Below are positions 1-7,514 of a DNA stretch of 64,000 nucleotides, one piece after another. Within the stretch, counting starts at the first letter, position 1. Every line of letters begins with the position of its first letter. Under the pieces are notes generated by a model that did no database searches, had not been told where the DNA came from, and was given only the letters and a program-made list of their open reading frames with translations. Made by a program: the position numbers and the translations under genes. The stretch is from Victivallis lenta (lineage in GTDB: Bacteria > Verrucomicrobiota > Lentisphaeria > Victivallales > Victivallaceae), in NCBI RefSeq assembly GCF_009695545.1, contig NZ_VUNS01000005.1:124001-188000 (forward strand), given 5' to 3'.

Positions 1-520
1 CGAGACTGCCCCAGAGCGGAGAACCGAATTCCCGGAACGGATATTTCCGCTCGAATCCGGCCGCGTCGAATTCCCCGAACGCCTGAAAACAGAGCCCGGT
101 CACGGTGCTGTACGGCGGAAACAGAAATGACAGCGGCCGCTGTATCTGTCCCGGCCGGTCGGGCGACATGCGCAGCCGGCAGAAGATTTCGCAGCCCGAG
201 AGTTCGCAGAACGTCAGTACCGCATCGGGAAAGCATCCGGAAAGCCGCGGCAGCTCCCGTTCGGCCGCCGCAAGGAGCGAGCCGCGCCGCTGACCGGCCA
301 GCAGCTCGCCGGGTGCTGAGCCGAGCCGCAGCTTTCGAGCCGCGTCCTGCTCCAGATAGTGACGCGCCCGCAGCGTGCGCACGAGATTGTAGGCGGTGGG
401 GCGCTTGAGGCCGAAGGCATCGACGATTTCGCCCAACCGGACTCCTTCCGGGCGGTCGGAGACGAATTGAAGAATATCCAGCGCCTTCACCACCGAGTTG
501 ACCAGATCGGAATTCGGCAT
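1..520 (-). CDS. IclR-family transcriptional regulator (3' end outside window)
   Basis: Reading the reverse strand from an ATG at 520 gives an open frame of 173 codons that runs off the window edge, so the C-terminus is missing. It begins MPNSDLVNSVVKALDILQF. The winged helix-turn-helix occupies about residues 4-65 (LGEIVDAFGLKRPTAYNLV is the recognition part), followed by the start of an IclR effector domain. An AAAAGG stretch lies about 10 bases before the ATG. It is the second gene of an operon behind the iron-sulfur protein at 581-1645 (60 bases apart, same strand), so it probably controls that gene in response to a small molecule. Family assignment rests on the HTH and layout; the effector is unknown. 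Confidence 0.8.
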   Translation of the reverse strand, partial: MPNSDLVNSVVKALDILQFVSDRPEGVRLGEIVDAFGLKRPTAYNLVRTLRARHYLEQDAARKLRLGSAPGELLAGQRRGSLLAAAERELPRLSGCFPDAVLTFCELSGCEIFCRLRMSPDRPGQIQRPLSFLFPPYSTVTGLCFQAFGEFDAAGFERKYPFREFGSPLWGSL

Positions 521-580
521 GATTCGGATGAATCCTTTTTTTGACGTAACATAACCCGCGGCGGCCGAAAATGCAAGAGG

Positions 581-1645
581 TCAGTCCACATCGCTCGATC
601 CGGTCCGGTCCGGACGGAAGACGGTTCCCGCGGCGTATTCCGGGGGCGTGGACCAGTCGACCGACCATTGCGGGCGCCGCCGGAATTTCTGCCGGAACGA
701 GTTTTGCAGCACGCCGCGTGTTTCGAGGCTGATCATGCAGGCGCGCGTGCACCCGCGCGAGCCGCAGACGGCCTGTCCGGTGTTGTACAGATTCCGCGGC
801 TTCCGGTAAAACGGGCTCCAGCTGCCGGGTTTGGTCGGCGCTCCCCACTCCATGTACGGCGGCTTCTGCTCCGTCTCCGCCGGGGCCGCGCCGCGGAAGG
901 TCATGTCGCATCTGGCCATATCGAGGTCGGACCACTCGACTTCCCGTCCGGCCAGCGTGGTTTTTACAGTCCGATCCGTCGGAAAACAGCCGCCGGGACA
1001 CGCTTTCACGCATGCCATGCAGCGGTTGCAGAGCTGCGGTCCGTTGTAAAGCGGGTCCGGCTGGAGCTCGACGTCGGTCAGCACGATGCCGACGCGGCAG
1101 CGCGGGCCGAACTGCGGCGACAGGAACATTTTCGAAAATCCGATTTCACCGAGCCCGCACAGAAACGCCGCGATCCGGAGCTGGATCATGATGTCCGGCT
1201 GCGGTTTGCCGGGCGCGACCGGACGGCTGTAATTCCGGATCGCATATCCGTCCGCATCGATGCCGCGCCAGTCGCTCTGGTGTCCCATCGGGATCGCCTC
1301 GTATCCCTGGTCTTCGATGAATTTGCTGAGGTTGATCACGGTCATCGGCATATAGAGATAGGTAATGCCGCCGTAACCCATGGCGGAGTAGTTGCTGAAG
1401 TAGGTCCCTTCCTCAATGCCGCGCAGACTGCCGCGTTCGACTCGGAACACCATGCCGATAATCGATTTGCATTCCGGCATGATCTGTTTCGGGTCCATCT
1501 GCAGCGGCGCGGTTGCCCAGCGGTCGATGCTGCCGATGCCGACCGCGTCCGCACCGAATTCCAGTGCTTTGCGTTTGACTGTCTCTGCCGCTTCCGCCGG
1601 ATCGCCGAAATCATATTCGTTGAAGTTCCGCGTCATGATCGCCAT
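581..1645 (-). CDS. QueG/reductive-dehalogenase-superfamily 4Fe-4S protein, long form A
   Basis: A 354-residue cytoplasmic protein without signal or Tat peptide. Residues about 160-190 carry the GLGEIGFSKMFLSPQFGP stretch typical of the QueG/RdhA fold. A first cluster motif C206-x2-C-x2-C-x3-C-P and a later C294-x4-C299-x3-C303, with C246 nearby, can hold two 4Fe-4S clusters. QueG reduces epoxyqueuosine with cobalamin; RdhA enzymes dehalogenate. This protein is diverged from both and its substrate cannot be read from sequence. The start ATG is preceded by AGGAG at 9 bases. It has three paralogs at 5587-8290 and is followed by an IclR regulator, which suggests an inducible catabolic or respiratory reductase rather than tRNA modification. 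Confidence 0.75.
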   Translation of the reverse strand: MAIMTRNFNEYDFGDPAEAAETVKRKALEFGADAVGIGSIDRWATAPLQMDPKQIMPECKSIIGMVFRVERGSLRGIEEGTYFSNYSAMGYGGITYLYMPMTVINLSKFIEDQGYEAIPMGHQSDWRGIDADGYAIRNYSRPVAPGKPQPDIMIQLRIAAFLCGLGEIGFSKMFLSPQFGPRCRVGIVLTDVELQPDPLYNGPQLCNRCMACVKACPGGCFPTDRTVKTTLAGREVEWSDLDMARCDMTFRGAAPAETEQKPPYMEWGAPTKPGSWSPFYRKPRNLYNTGQAVCGSRGCTRACMISLETRGVLQNSFRQKFRRRPQWSVDWSTPPEYAAGTVFRPDRTGSSDVD

Positions 1646-1705
1646 GGAATGAGGCTCCTTTTTAATTTTTTGTCATTAATGATGAATTATTATTTATCTA
1701 TATTA

Positions 1706-1734
1706 ATTATACCGCATTCCCGGATGAAAGTCAA
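1706..1734 (-). promoter_or_regulatory. Sigma-70 promoter for the 581-1645 operon, with palindrome
   Basis: On the minus strand TTGACT (1729-1734), a 17-base spacer and TATAAT (1706-1711). The leader then contains the perfect palindrome TCATTAATGA (1673-1682), a candidate site for the IclR protein encoded downstream. The 1646-1975 stretch holds no gene beyond this promoter and the MerR-type promoter facing the other way. Confidence 0.7.
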
Positions 1735-1823
1735 GAGCGGAAACGACAGACCGGATGGAAAAGTTCCGGTTTGCCCGCCGTATGGCACAGGATGAAAAAA
1801 ACGGATTTTTATGAAAACTGCCG

Positions 1824-1853
1824 TTGACTTACAGTAACTCTAATGTTTATCTT
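1824..1853 (+). promoter_or_regulatory. MerR-type promoter of the flavodoxin gene
   Basis: TTGACT (1824-1829), 18-base spacer, TATCTT (1848-1853). The spacer contains TTACAGTAACTCTAA (1829-1843), an imperfect dyad built on AACTCTAA and its complement. This is the arrangement of MerR/AdhR-type promoters, where the regulator binds between the -35 and -10 boxes. No MerR gene lies in the window, so the regulator would act in trans. Confidence 0.55.
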
Positions 1854-1975
1854 AGTGGATAGCGAGGCCGGAAATGAGTCTGCAGGACACGACCAGCCGG
1901 ATCCACACGACGTATTTCCGGCGCATGGCCTTGATAGACAGGCATGGCCGGTCTTTAACAACAGGAGGATCGAAG

Positions 1976-2560
1976 ATGAAAAAAGGGTCAATGGCATTGG
2001 CGATGGCGGCTGCCGTTTTCGGCGCTTGCGGCTGCTCGGCGGAAGAGGCGGATACGGTGAAAGCGGAGGCGGAACCGGGAAAGATTCTGGTCGCCTATTA
2101 CTCTTACAGCGGCAATACGCGGTTTGCGGCCGAACAGATTCAGAAGGCCACCGGCGGTACGCTCTTTGAGATCAAGCCGGTCAAACCGTATCCCGCCGAT
2201 TACAACGCCTGTGTCGATCAGGCGAAAAGCGAGATCAGAGCAGGCGTTAAGCCGGAACTGGCGGAAAAGGTTCGGGAGTTCGACAAGTATGACGTGATCT
2301 TCGTCGGCACGCCGAACTGGTGGAGCACGATGGCTCCGCCGGTCCTGACTTTTCTGTCGAGCTGCGATTTCAGCGGGAAGACCGTGATCCCGTTCGTGAC
2401 GCACGGCGGCGGCGGGATGGCGCGCTGCGAAAGCGACATGCGGAAAGCCTGTCCGGCCGCGGCGTTCGGCAGGGGCGGAGCGTTTTCGGGCGGAAGCATA
2501 AGAAATTCCGCCGAGGCGCTGGCCAAATGGGCCGGAGAGGTCGTGACCGTCAGGAAATAA
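1976..2560 (+). CDS. Exported flavodoxin (probable lipoprotein)
   Basis: 194 residues. The N-terminus is a signal peptide ending in a possible lipobox (FGAC), then a flavodoxin domain from about residue 38: ILVAYYSYSGNTRFAA is the FMN phosphate loop, and FVGTPNWWSTMAPPVLTFL is the second FMN-contact segment. The fold carries one FMN and moves electrons in one- or two-electron steps; related exported proteins serve extracytoplasmic reduction. The start is set by AGGAGG 9 bases upstream; an in-frame start at 1874 is upstream of any RBS and would bury the signal peptide. A single-gene transcript is likely, from the MerR-type promoter to the hairpin at 2575-2615. Its position beside iron-sulfur reductases suggests, but does not prove, a shared redox role. 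Confidence 0.8.
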   Translation: MKKGSMALAMAAAVFGACGCSAEEADTVKAEAEPGKILVAYYSYSGNTRFAAEQIQKATGGTLFEIKPVKPYPADYNACVDQAKSEIRAGVKPELAEKVREFDKYDVIFVGTPNWWSTMAPPVLTFLSSCDFSGKTVIPFVTHGGGGMARCESDMRKACPAAAFGRGGAFSGGSIRNSAEALAKWAGEVVTVRK

Positions 2561-2574
2561 GATGCAGAAAAGCG

Positions 2575-2615
2575 AAAAAAGGAAGACGGAGCGCGAAGTC
2601 ATCTCTTCCTTTTTT
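2575..2615. terminator. Bidirectional terminator
   Basis: Twelve-base perfect arms AAAAAAGGAAGA (2575-2586) and TCTTCCTTTTTT (2604-2615) around a 17-base loop. The T-run serves the flavodoxin gene on the plus strand, and the A-run serves the DUF362 gene ending at 2656 on the minus strand. Confidence 0.7.
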
Positions 2616-2655
2616 CATGTCGTCAGTTCGGAGCGAAAAACGCTGTGCGGCGGGA

Positions 2656-3765
2656 TCAGATTTCAATCAGCTCGTAAGCCCGCGTGCCGAGCCCGATCTT
2701 CTCGGAGTGTTCCAGCTGGATTTCCCAGTTTGTGACGGGAGAGACATCCTTGAAATGGTCGTGATGGCTGCTGCCGTGTTCCGCGAGGATGCTGTCGGGG
2801 TTCGGTGCGCGGCTGTTCACCGCATCCGCACACGCCTGGTCCAGCGCGACCGGGTCGAAAGAAGCGAACATGCCGATGTCCGGCACGATCGGCACATCGT
2901 TTTCGGGGTGGCAGTCGCAGAACGGCGAGACATCCATCACGATGCTGATGTGGAAGTGCGGCCTGCCGTGGACGACGGCGAGGGCGTACTCGGCCATTTT
3001 GCGGTCCAGAAGTCCGGCCTGCTGCCCCCAGGACGGCAGGACGGCGTCTTTCGGGCAGACGCCGATGCAGCGCCCGCAGCCGACGCATTTCGCGTGGTCG
3101 ATCTCCGCCTTGCCGTCGCGGAACATCGGCGCGCCGTGGGCGCAGATGCGTGCGCAGGCGCGGCAGCCGATGCAGCGCTCGCGCTCCACGGCCGGTTTGC
3201 CGTCGCAGTGCTGCTCCATTTTACCGGCGCGGGAGCCGCAGCCCATGCCGATGTTTTTGATGGCGCCCCCGAAGCCGGTCATTTCGTGTCCCTTGAAGTG
3301 ATTCAGCGAGATGAAGATGTCGGCGTCCATGACGGCCCGTCCGATCTTCGCTTCGCGTACGAATTCGCCGTTCGGAACGGGCACCGCGATGTCGTCGGTT
3401 CCCTTGAGCCCGTCGCCGATGATGATGTGGCATCCCGTCGAATAGGGGGTGAATCCATTGATGTAAGCAGTCTCGATATGTTCCAGCGCATGCTTGCGCG
3501 AACCGACGTAAAGCGTATTGCAGTCGGTCAGGAACGGTTTGCCGCCGCGCGCCTTGATCTCATCGGCGACGGTGCGGGCGAAGTTCGGCCGCAGGAACGA
3601 CAGGTTGCCGGCTTCGCCGAAATGAATTTTGATTGCGGCGAAACGATCCTTGAAATCGATTTCGTCCATTCCGGCCCGTCTGATCAGGAACGCCAGCTTC
3701 TGCTGAAGATTCCTGCCTTCCGGCCTGACTCTCATATTGGTGAAATATACGTTTGCTTTTTTCAT
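2656..3765 (-). CDS. DUF362 protein with two-cluster ferredoxin domain
   Basis: 369 residues. A DUF362 domain (about residues 1-185 and again 235-345; NHFKGHEMTGFGGAIKNIGMG is the signature region) is interrupted near residues 195-245 by a bacterial ferredoxin insert with two motifs, CIGCRACARIC and CVGCGRCIGVCP, enough for two 4Fe-4S clusters. DUF362 proteins are common in strict anaerobes; their reaction is unknown. The protein has no signal peptide and is probably cytoplasmic. It has its own promoter and shares a terminator with the flavodoxin, so it is monocistronic. It lies between the two reductase-like operons and could pass electrons to them; this is inference from position. Confidence 0.85.
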   Translation of the reverse strand: MKKANVYFTNMRVRPEGRNLQQKLAFLIRRAGMDEIDFKDRFAAIKIHFGEAGNLSFLRPNFARTVADEIKARGGKPFLTDCNTLYVGSRKHALEHIETAYINGFTPYSTGCHIIIGDGLKGTDDIAVPVPNGEFVREAKIGRAVMDADIFISLNHFKGHEMTGFGGAIKNIGMGCGSRAGKMEQHCDGKPAVERERCIGCRACARICAHGAPMFRDGKAEIDHAKCVGCGRCIGVCPKDAVLPSWGQQAGLLDRKMAEYALAVVHGRPHFHISIVMDVSPFCDCHPENDVPIVPDIGMFASFDPVALDQACADAVNSRAPNPDSILAEHGSSHHDHFKDVSPVTNWEIQLEHSEKIGLGTRAYELIEI

Positions 3766-3793
3766 GATCCCGGTTACTTCGTTGCAGTCTTAT

Positions 3794-3822
3794 AAAATAC
3801 TTTGTTTTGCGCTCATTTGCAA
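3794..3822 (-). promoter_or_regulatory. Promoter of the DUF362 gene
   Basis: Minus strand TTGCAA (3817-3822), 17-base spacer, TATTTT (3794-3799), about 28 bases upstream of the DUF362 ATG. Confidence 0.6.
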
Positions 3823-3922
3823 GTCAGAACCCGAAGTCCGGCCGGGAACGTGATGGTTCGCGGTGTCCTGTTCACCGGGGGCGCACCGGATTCAGGCACC
3901 GTCGCGCCGGGCGTCCGCCGAT

Positions 3923-3954
3923 AAAAAAAACCGGCCCTGCGAAAAGGGCCGGTT
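3923..3954 (-). terminator. Rho-independent terminator of the 53-residue ORF
   Basis: Perfect 10-base stem AACCGGCCCT/AGGGCCGGTT with a 6-base loop; on the minus strand it is followed by eight T. It lies 28 bases after the stop of the small ORF at 3982-4143 and marks that ORF as a discrete transcription unit. Confidence 0.85.
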
Positions 3955-3981
3955 CCGAATTCCTTATTGATGGGGGATGCG

Positions 3982-4143
3982 CTATTCTCCCGAAACGGAG
4001 ACGGCATTTCCGGTTTGCTGATTTCGTGCGCCGCAGCTTTTTCTGGCCGCGGTGACTCTCTCCGAGGCGGCATGAAGTGCTTCCGCAATTTCTTCCCGTA
4101 CCAGTCTGGCGATCCTTTTGTTCAGCTTTTCTCTGGTCGACAT
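3982..4143 (-). CDS. Small protein of 53 residues, function unknown
   Basis: An ORF from ATG at 4143 to TAG at 3982, beginning MSTREKLNKRIARLVREEIA. The first ~35 residues are charged and predicted helical (amphipathic spacing of Leu/Ile/Val/Ala); the tail is polar. No transmembrane segment, no metal-ligand cluster apart from one Cys. Support comes from its setting: AAAGGAAC ends 5 bases before the ATG, a promoter with palindrome lies at 4210-4237, and a strong terminator follows at 3923-3954. I do not recognise a family. The charged N-terminal helix could bind RNA or a protein partner. It could also be the trace of a regulatory RNA, although the intact RBS-ORF pair argues for translation. 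Confidence 0.6.
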   Translation of the reverse strand: MSTREKLNKRIARLVREEIAEALHAASERVTAARKSCGARNQQTGNAVSVSGE

Positions 4144-4209
4144 GTTTTGTTCCTTTCGTTGTTTTTGTTACGGCAAAGAACAATCGCATTGCGCGAACCG
4201 TTACCACTA

Positions 4210-4237
4210 CTTATATACGGATTTTCCGGAAAATCAA
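4210..4237 (-). promoter_or_regulatory. Promoter with 16-bp perfect palindrome
   Basis: Minus strand TTGATT (4232-4237), 16-base spacer, TATAAG (4210-4215). The palindrome GATTTTCCGGAAAATC (4220-4235) covers the spacer and most of the -35 box, an arrangement expected of a repressor site controlling the small ORF at 3982-4143. Confidence 0.55.
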
Positions 4238-4349
4238 GTACCCGGGACGATTTCGGCCGCTTCCTGCCGGGAAACGGCGGGGTCCCCTGGAAGATCTTTC
4301 ATTTTTTCATCGCTTTTTTATATTCCAGGATTGCTTTTTGTGGAATAGA

Positions 4350-4366
4350 ATATCATAATATGATAT
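4350..4366. promoter_or_regulatory. 17-bp palindrome, likely GntR autoregulatory operator
   Basis: ATATCATA-A-TATGATAT: perfect 8-base arms about one central base, 32 bases upstream of the GntR-type gene at 4399. The size and AT-rich symmetry fit a winged-helix dimer site. Confidence 0.5.
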
Positions 4367-4398
4367 ATGAAATAAAGCAGGAAAGCAGGTTTTGAAAA

Positions 4399-5481
4399 AT
4401 GCTCGCCAAATATCAGGAAATCTCACATTTCATCCGGGAACAGATCCGAAGCCGGAAATGGGCGCCGGGGTCCCGGCTTCCGACCCGCAGCGAGCTGGTC
4501 AGGGAGTACGGCACGACCGTCATGACGCTGCAGAAGGCGATGGACGAACTGATGAACGAAGGGTTCATCGTCTCCGAAGGGAAACGCGGCACCTTCGTGT
4601 CGGCGATGCCGCCGAACCTGAGCACGTTCGCCGTGGTCTATCCCGCGGACCCCGATACCCATTCGGGATGGGACGAGCTCTGGACGATCCTTGGAGCGCG
4701 GAAGCGGCAGTTCGAGGAACAGCTCCGGCTGCGGTTCGAGTTCTATTATATCGGGCAGGGAAATCTGGAGTGTGAAGATTTCCGGCGCCTGGTCGGGGAC
4801 GGTTGCAGCGGGCGGCTGGCCGGCGTGATCTTTCCGATGCTTCCGGCCGATTATATGGTTGCTCCTTTTCTGGAGGCCGGTCTCCCCTGCGTGGCTGTGA
4901 CCCGCGACGAGGTGCCGGGAGTGAACACCGTATGGGTGGATTTCGCCGATTTCCTGCGCCGTTCCTGCGATACGCTGCTGGCATCCGGCGTCCGGCGCCC
5001 GGCGCTGATTTCAAACCAGCAGCTGCCGTTCGATTACGCCTCCGGCCTGAGCGGGTATGCGAAAGAGCGCGGCGTGCCGATCCCTCCCGGCTTTCTGCTC
5101 GGTGTATCGTTCGAGCGGAAACAGGAGGAGTGGAGCCGGAACGTCATTCGGCTGCTGCTTCAACAGCCTCCGGAGCTTCGCCCGGACGGGCTGATCGTCG
5201 CCAATGAAAACTTGAGCGGGCTTGTGCTGAATGTGCTGTACGAGCTCAATCTGCGCGTCGGCGAGGATATCCGTCTGGTTCAGCATACGAATTTTCCGTC
5301 GTCGCACCGGCCGATGGCGGGAGTTTCCCGGATCGGCTTCGACATCCGCGCCCTGCTCGAAGGCTGCCTGGATGAGCTGCGCCGTTGTCAGCGTACCGGA
5401 GAGGTCTCCCACTCGAAGCTGATTCCCGCCGTCGATGACTCTTCGCTTTCCGAATCGTCTGCGCCGGGCGTCCGGGCGTGA
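4399..5481 (+). CDS. GntR-type regulator with LacI-like sugar-binding domain
   Basis: 360 residues. A GntR winged helix-turn-helix spans about residues 1-70 (SRLPTRSELVREYGTTVMTLQKAMDELMNEGF is the core, cited here only to 20: SRLPTRSELVREYGTTVMTL). From about residue 75 it continues as a periplasmic-binding-protein-like effector domain of LacI type (DGLIVANENLSGLVLNVL). Such hybrids usually repress sugar-use genes and respond to a sugar or sugar phosphate. AGCAGG 7 bases upstream and the palindrome at 4350-4366 support the start and autoregulation. It is convergent with the reductase operon ending at 5587, so its target is not obvious from position. Single-gene unit. Confidence 0.85.
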   Translation: MLAKYQEISHFIREQIRSRKWAPGSRLPTRSELVREYGTTVMTLQKAMDELMNEGFIVSEGKRGTFVSAMPPNLSTFAVVYPADPDTHSGWDELWTILGARKRQFEEQLRLRFEFYYIGQGNLECEDFRRLVGDGCSGRLAGVIFPMLPADYMVAPFLEAGLPCVAVTRDEVPGVNTVWVDFADFLRRSCDTLLASGVRRPALISNQQLPFDYASGLSGYAKERGVPIPPGFLLGVSFERKQEEWSRNVIRLLLQQPPELRPDGLIVANENLSGLVLNVLYELNLRVGEDIRLVQHTNFPSSHRPMAGVSRIGFDIRALLEGCLDELRRCQRTGEVSHSKLIPAVDDSSLSESSAPGVRA

Positions 5482-5586
5482 CCGGGGGAGTTTCAGAATC
5501 TGGTTTTGTTTCGTCCGCTTCGCCGCGGGAGCCGGAAGGGCATTTCCTCCCCCTCCGGTCCTTCTTTGCGTTTCGGCGATGGCGGT

Positions 5587-6726
5587 TTACTGCCAGCCGC
5601 CGGCGTCGGCATCCGGCGTCTGGTAGAGCTCGCAGAGCTTCTTTTTCTCGACGATGCCACCGGTCTGGTCGGATTCCGGCGGCGGAAGCTCCCACTTCTT
5701 ATCGGGGAAGACCGGCGTGTGGAAGCTGTTCTGCCCGATGTTTTTCGTCTTCTCCTGGAATTCCATGCAGCTGCGGATGCACCCTTTGGCGCCGCAGACC
5801 GCGAAGTATCCGGTGTGGGCGAGGATCTGCCTGTAGTACGGGATGACGCAGCGCCCCGGATATTCGGGATTCTCGCGCCCCCAGTCGCCGCCCGCAAGCG
5901 TGTAGCCGATTTTGTAGGCGGTTTCTTCGGACATGGTCGTCTTCGTGATGTCGAGATTGAAGCCGGGCAGGAACCGCTTCAGGAACGGCGACGCCTTGTA
6001 GTTGATGCCGTGGTGGGTCGCGGTGCAGCGGCCCATGTGGACGTCTCCCCACTCGTATTCGCGCCCGTCGATATGGATTTTCACGGTCGGAAGCTCGCCT
6101 TTGTCCGGGATGGCGCAGCCGGGACAATCCTTCACGCACTTCATGCAGCGCTTGCAGAGCGTGCCGGGCTCCAGGATCGGGTCCGGTTCGAGCTCCGCGT
6201 CGGTCAGGATGTTGCCGATGCGGACCCGCGGGCCGAACACCGGATGGATGAAGACCTTGGACCAGCCGATTTCCCCGAGGCCGCAGGCCATTGCGGCGAT
6301 GCGGATATTGAGCTGGACATCCGGGGCGGGACGGCCCGGCGCGACCGGTTCCGGATGGTTCGGGTAGGTCTCCGGCACGCCGGGATAGACCGGAACCGCC
6401 TCGTAGCCGTGATCCTCGATCATGCGCGCGACTTCATAGGTCAGCATCGGCCGGAACAGCGTGTTGAGCCGGTTGTAGGAATAGTAGGTGTAGTTCGGCC
6501 AGTAGGTTCCTTCCGTGATGCCGCGGTAGGTGCTGCGCGGAATCGGCTGGACGATCGAGATGACCGAACGGCAGTCCGGGAAGATGTTTTTCGGGTGCAT
6601 GCGTTCGGGCGCTTCCGCGAAGCGTTCGATATTGGCCACGCCGAGGATTTCGACGCCGCCGCCGCCGGCTCCGAGGCGGGCGGCGAACTCCTTCAGTATC
6701 CGGCTGGTGAGTTTCGGGGTGTTCAT
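5587..6726 (-). CDS. QueG/reductive-dehalogenase-superfamily 4Fe-4S protein, long form B
   Basis: 379 residues from the ATG at 6726, which has GGAGG 9 bases upstream; longer in-frame extensions overlap the preceding gene and lack an RBS. It is closest to the 581-1645 protein: GLGEIGWSKVFIHPVFGP at about 150-166, a first cluster C191-x2-C-x2-C-x3-C-P, and a second with C311-x4-C316-x3-C320 plus C234. It lacks an export signal. It is the last gene of a four-gene minus-strand operon (IclR regulator, two short paralogs, then this one), 2 bases after the stop of its neighbour. The co-transcribed long and short forms may make a heteromeric or sequential reductase; the substrate is unknown. Confidence 0.75.
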   Translation of the reverse strand: MNTPKLTSRILKEFAARLGAGGGGVEILGVANIERFAEAPERMHPKNIFPDCRSVISIVQPIPRSTYRGITEGTYWPNYTYYSYNRLNTLFRPMLTYEVARMIEDHGYEAVPVYPGVPETYPNHPEPVAPGRPAPDVQLNIRIAAMACGLGEIGWSKVFIHPVFGPRVRIGNILTDAELEPDPILEPGTLCKRCMKCVKDCPGCAIPDKGELPTVKIHIDGREYEWGDVHMGRCTATHHGINYKASPFLKRFLPGFNLDITKTTMSEETAYKIGYTLAGGDWGRENPEYPGRCVIPYYRQILAHTGYFAVCGAKGCIRSCMEFQEKTKNIGQNSFHTPVFPDKKWELPPPESDQTGGIVEKKKLCELYQTPDADAGGWQ

Positions 6727-6728
6727 GT

Positions 6729-7514
6729 TCAGATTCCTCCTTCCGCACGGCGGGCGGCTGTACACATTTTCCGTTTTCCGGCCGCGTCCAGCGCGGCAAC
6801 GCAGGCGCGCGAGCAGACCGCACCGATCCGTTCGACGGTTCCGAACCGCCCGATGTCGGTGCGGATCGCGCCGTGGCGGCATTCGCGGCAGACGGCATCG
6901 TTTCTTCCGGTCCCGTCGAGCGCGCCGTACGGACACGCGTCGACGCAGGCGCGGCATCCGCGGCAGGGGTCGTCCTCCGCCGCCCGGTCCGGCTCGAAGG
7001 CGAAGTCGGAGAGCAGAAGCGCAAACCGCTGGAGCGGACCGTATTCCGGAGTCAGAAAGAGGCCGTTCCTGCCGATTTTTCCGAGTCCGGCCGCTTCAGC
7101 GGCGAATTTCCAGTCGACGTAGACGTTCGGCGCCGGGCGTTCTTCCGAAACCGGCACTCCGAGCGGCTGCCGGTCAGCCGCTTCGACATCGTAGCCGAAC
7201 ATCGGGACCGCCTCGTACCCCTGGGTTTCGACCCAGATGCCGAGATCGTAGGTCGTACGGGCCAGATAGTTGTCCTCGAGCGAGACGAAACCGAAATGGC
7301 GGAAGGAGGCGGCGGTTTTCCGCTCCTGCCGTTCCAGGCCGCGCAGTGTGCCGCGCGGAATCCGCCGCCCGATGACGATCATGCTCTCCGCCTGCGGGAA
7401 GATTGCGAGCGGATTGTGTGCAGGCGGGAGTTCCCGGAACGCCGCGATCGGAGCGATGCCGATCAGGTCCGCGCCGAAGTTCCGCGCCTTTTCTTTCAGC
7501 TCTGCCGTGTTCAT
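6729..7514 (-). CDS. QueG-like 4Fe-4S protein, short form A
   Basis: 261 residues. It begins MNTAELKEKARNFGADLIGI, the same opening as the other three paralogs, with GLGKIGRNGLFLTPEYGP at about 143-160. Cluster ligands are C184, C187, C190, C194 and C209, C212, C234, C238, enough for two 4Fe-4S clusters. It is about 100 residues shorter than the long forms and ends soon after the second cluster. The ATG at 7514 overlaps the stop of the upstream paralog as ATGA, and GGAG lies 8 bases before it, so the two are translationally coupled. Its neighbour at 7511-8290 is its closest relative in the window, suggesting local duplication. Confidence 0.75.
   Translation of the reverse strand: MNTAELKEKARNFGADLIGIAPIAAFRELPPAHNPLAIFPQAESMIVIGRRIPRGTLRGLERQERKTAASFRHFGFVSLEDNYLARTTYDLGIWVETQGYEAVPMFGYDVEAADRQPLGVPVSEERPAPNVYVDWKFAAEAAGLGKIGRNGLFLTPEYGPLQRFALLLSDFAFEPDRAAEDDPCRGCRACVDACPYGALDGTGRNDAVCRECRHGAIRTDIGRFGTVERIGAVCSRACVAALDAAGKRKMCTAARRAEGGI

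Noticed and set aside
668-1795. A 375-codon plus-strand frame
   Set aside because: Antisense to the iron-sulfur protein at 581-1645, rich in Arg/Ala as expected for a GC-rich shadow, with no RBS.
6727-6957. 77-codon N-terminal extension of the 5587-6726 gene
   Set aside because: It would lie inside the preceding gene in another frame, is Arg-rich shadow sequence, and the ATG at 6726 has GGAGG at good spacing. The same reasoning shortened the starts at 7514, 8290, 11445, 22234 and 23868.
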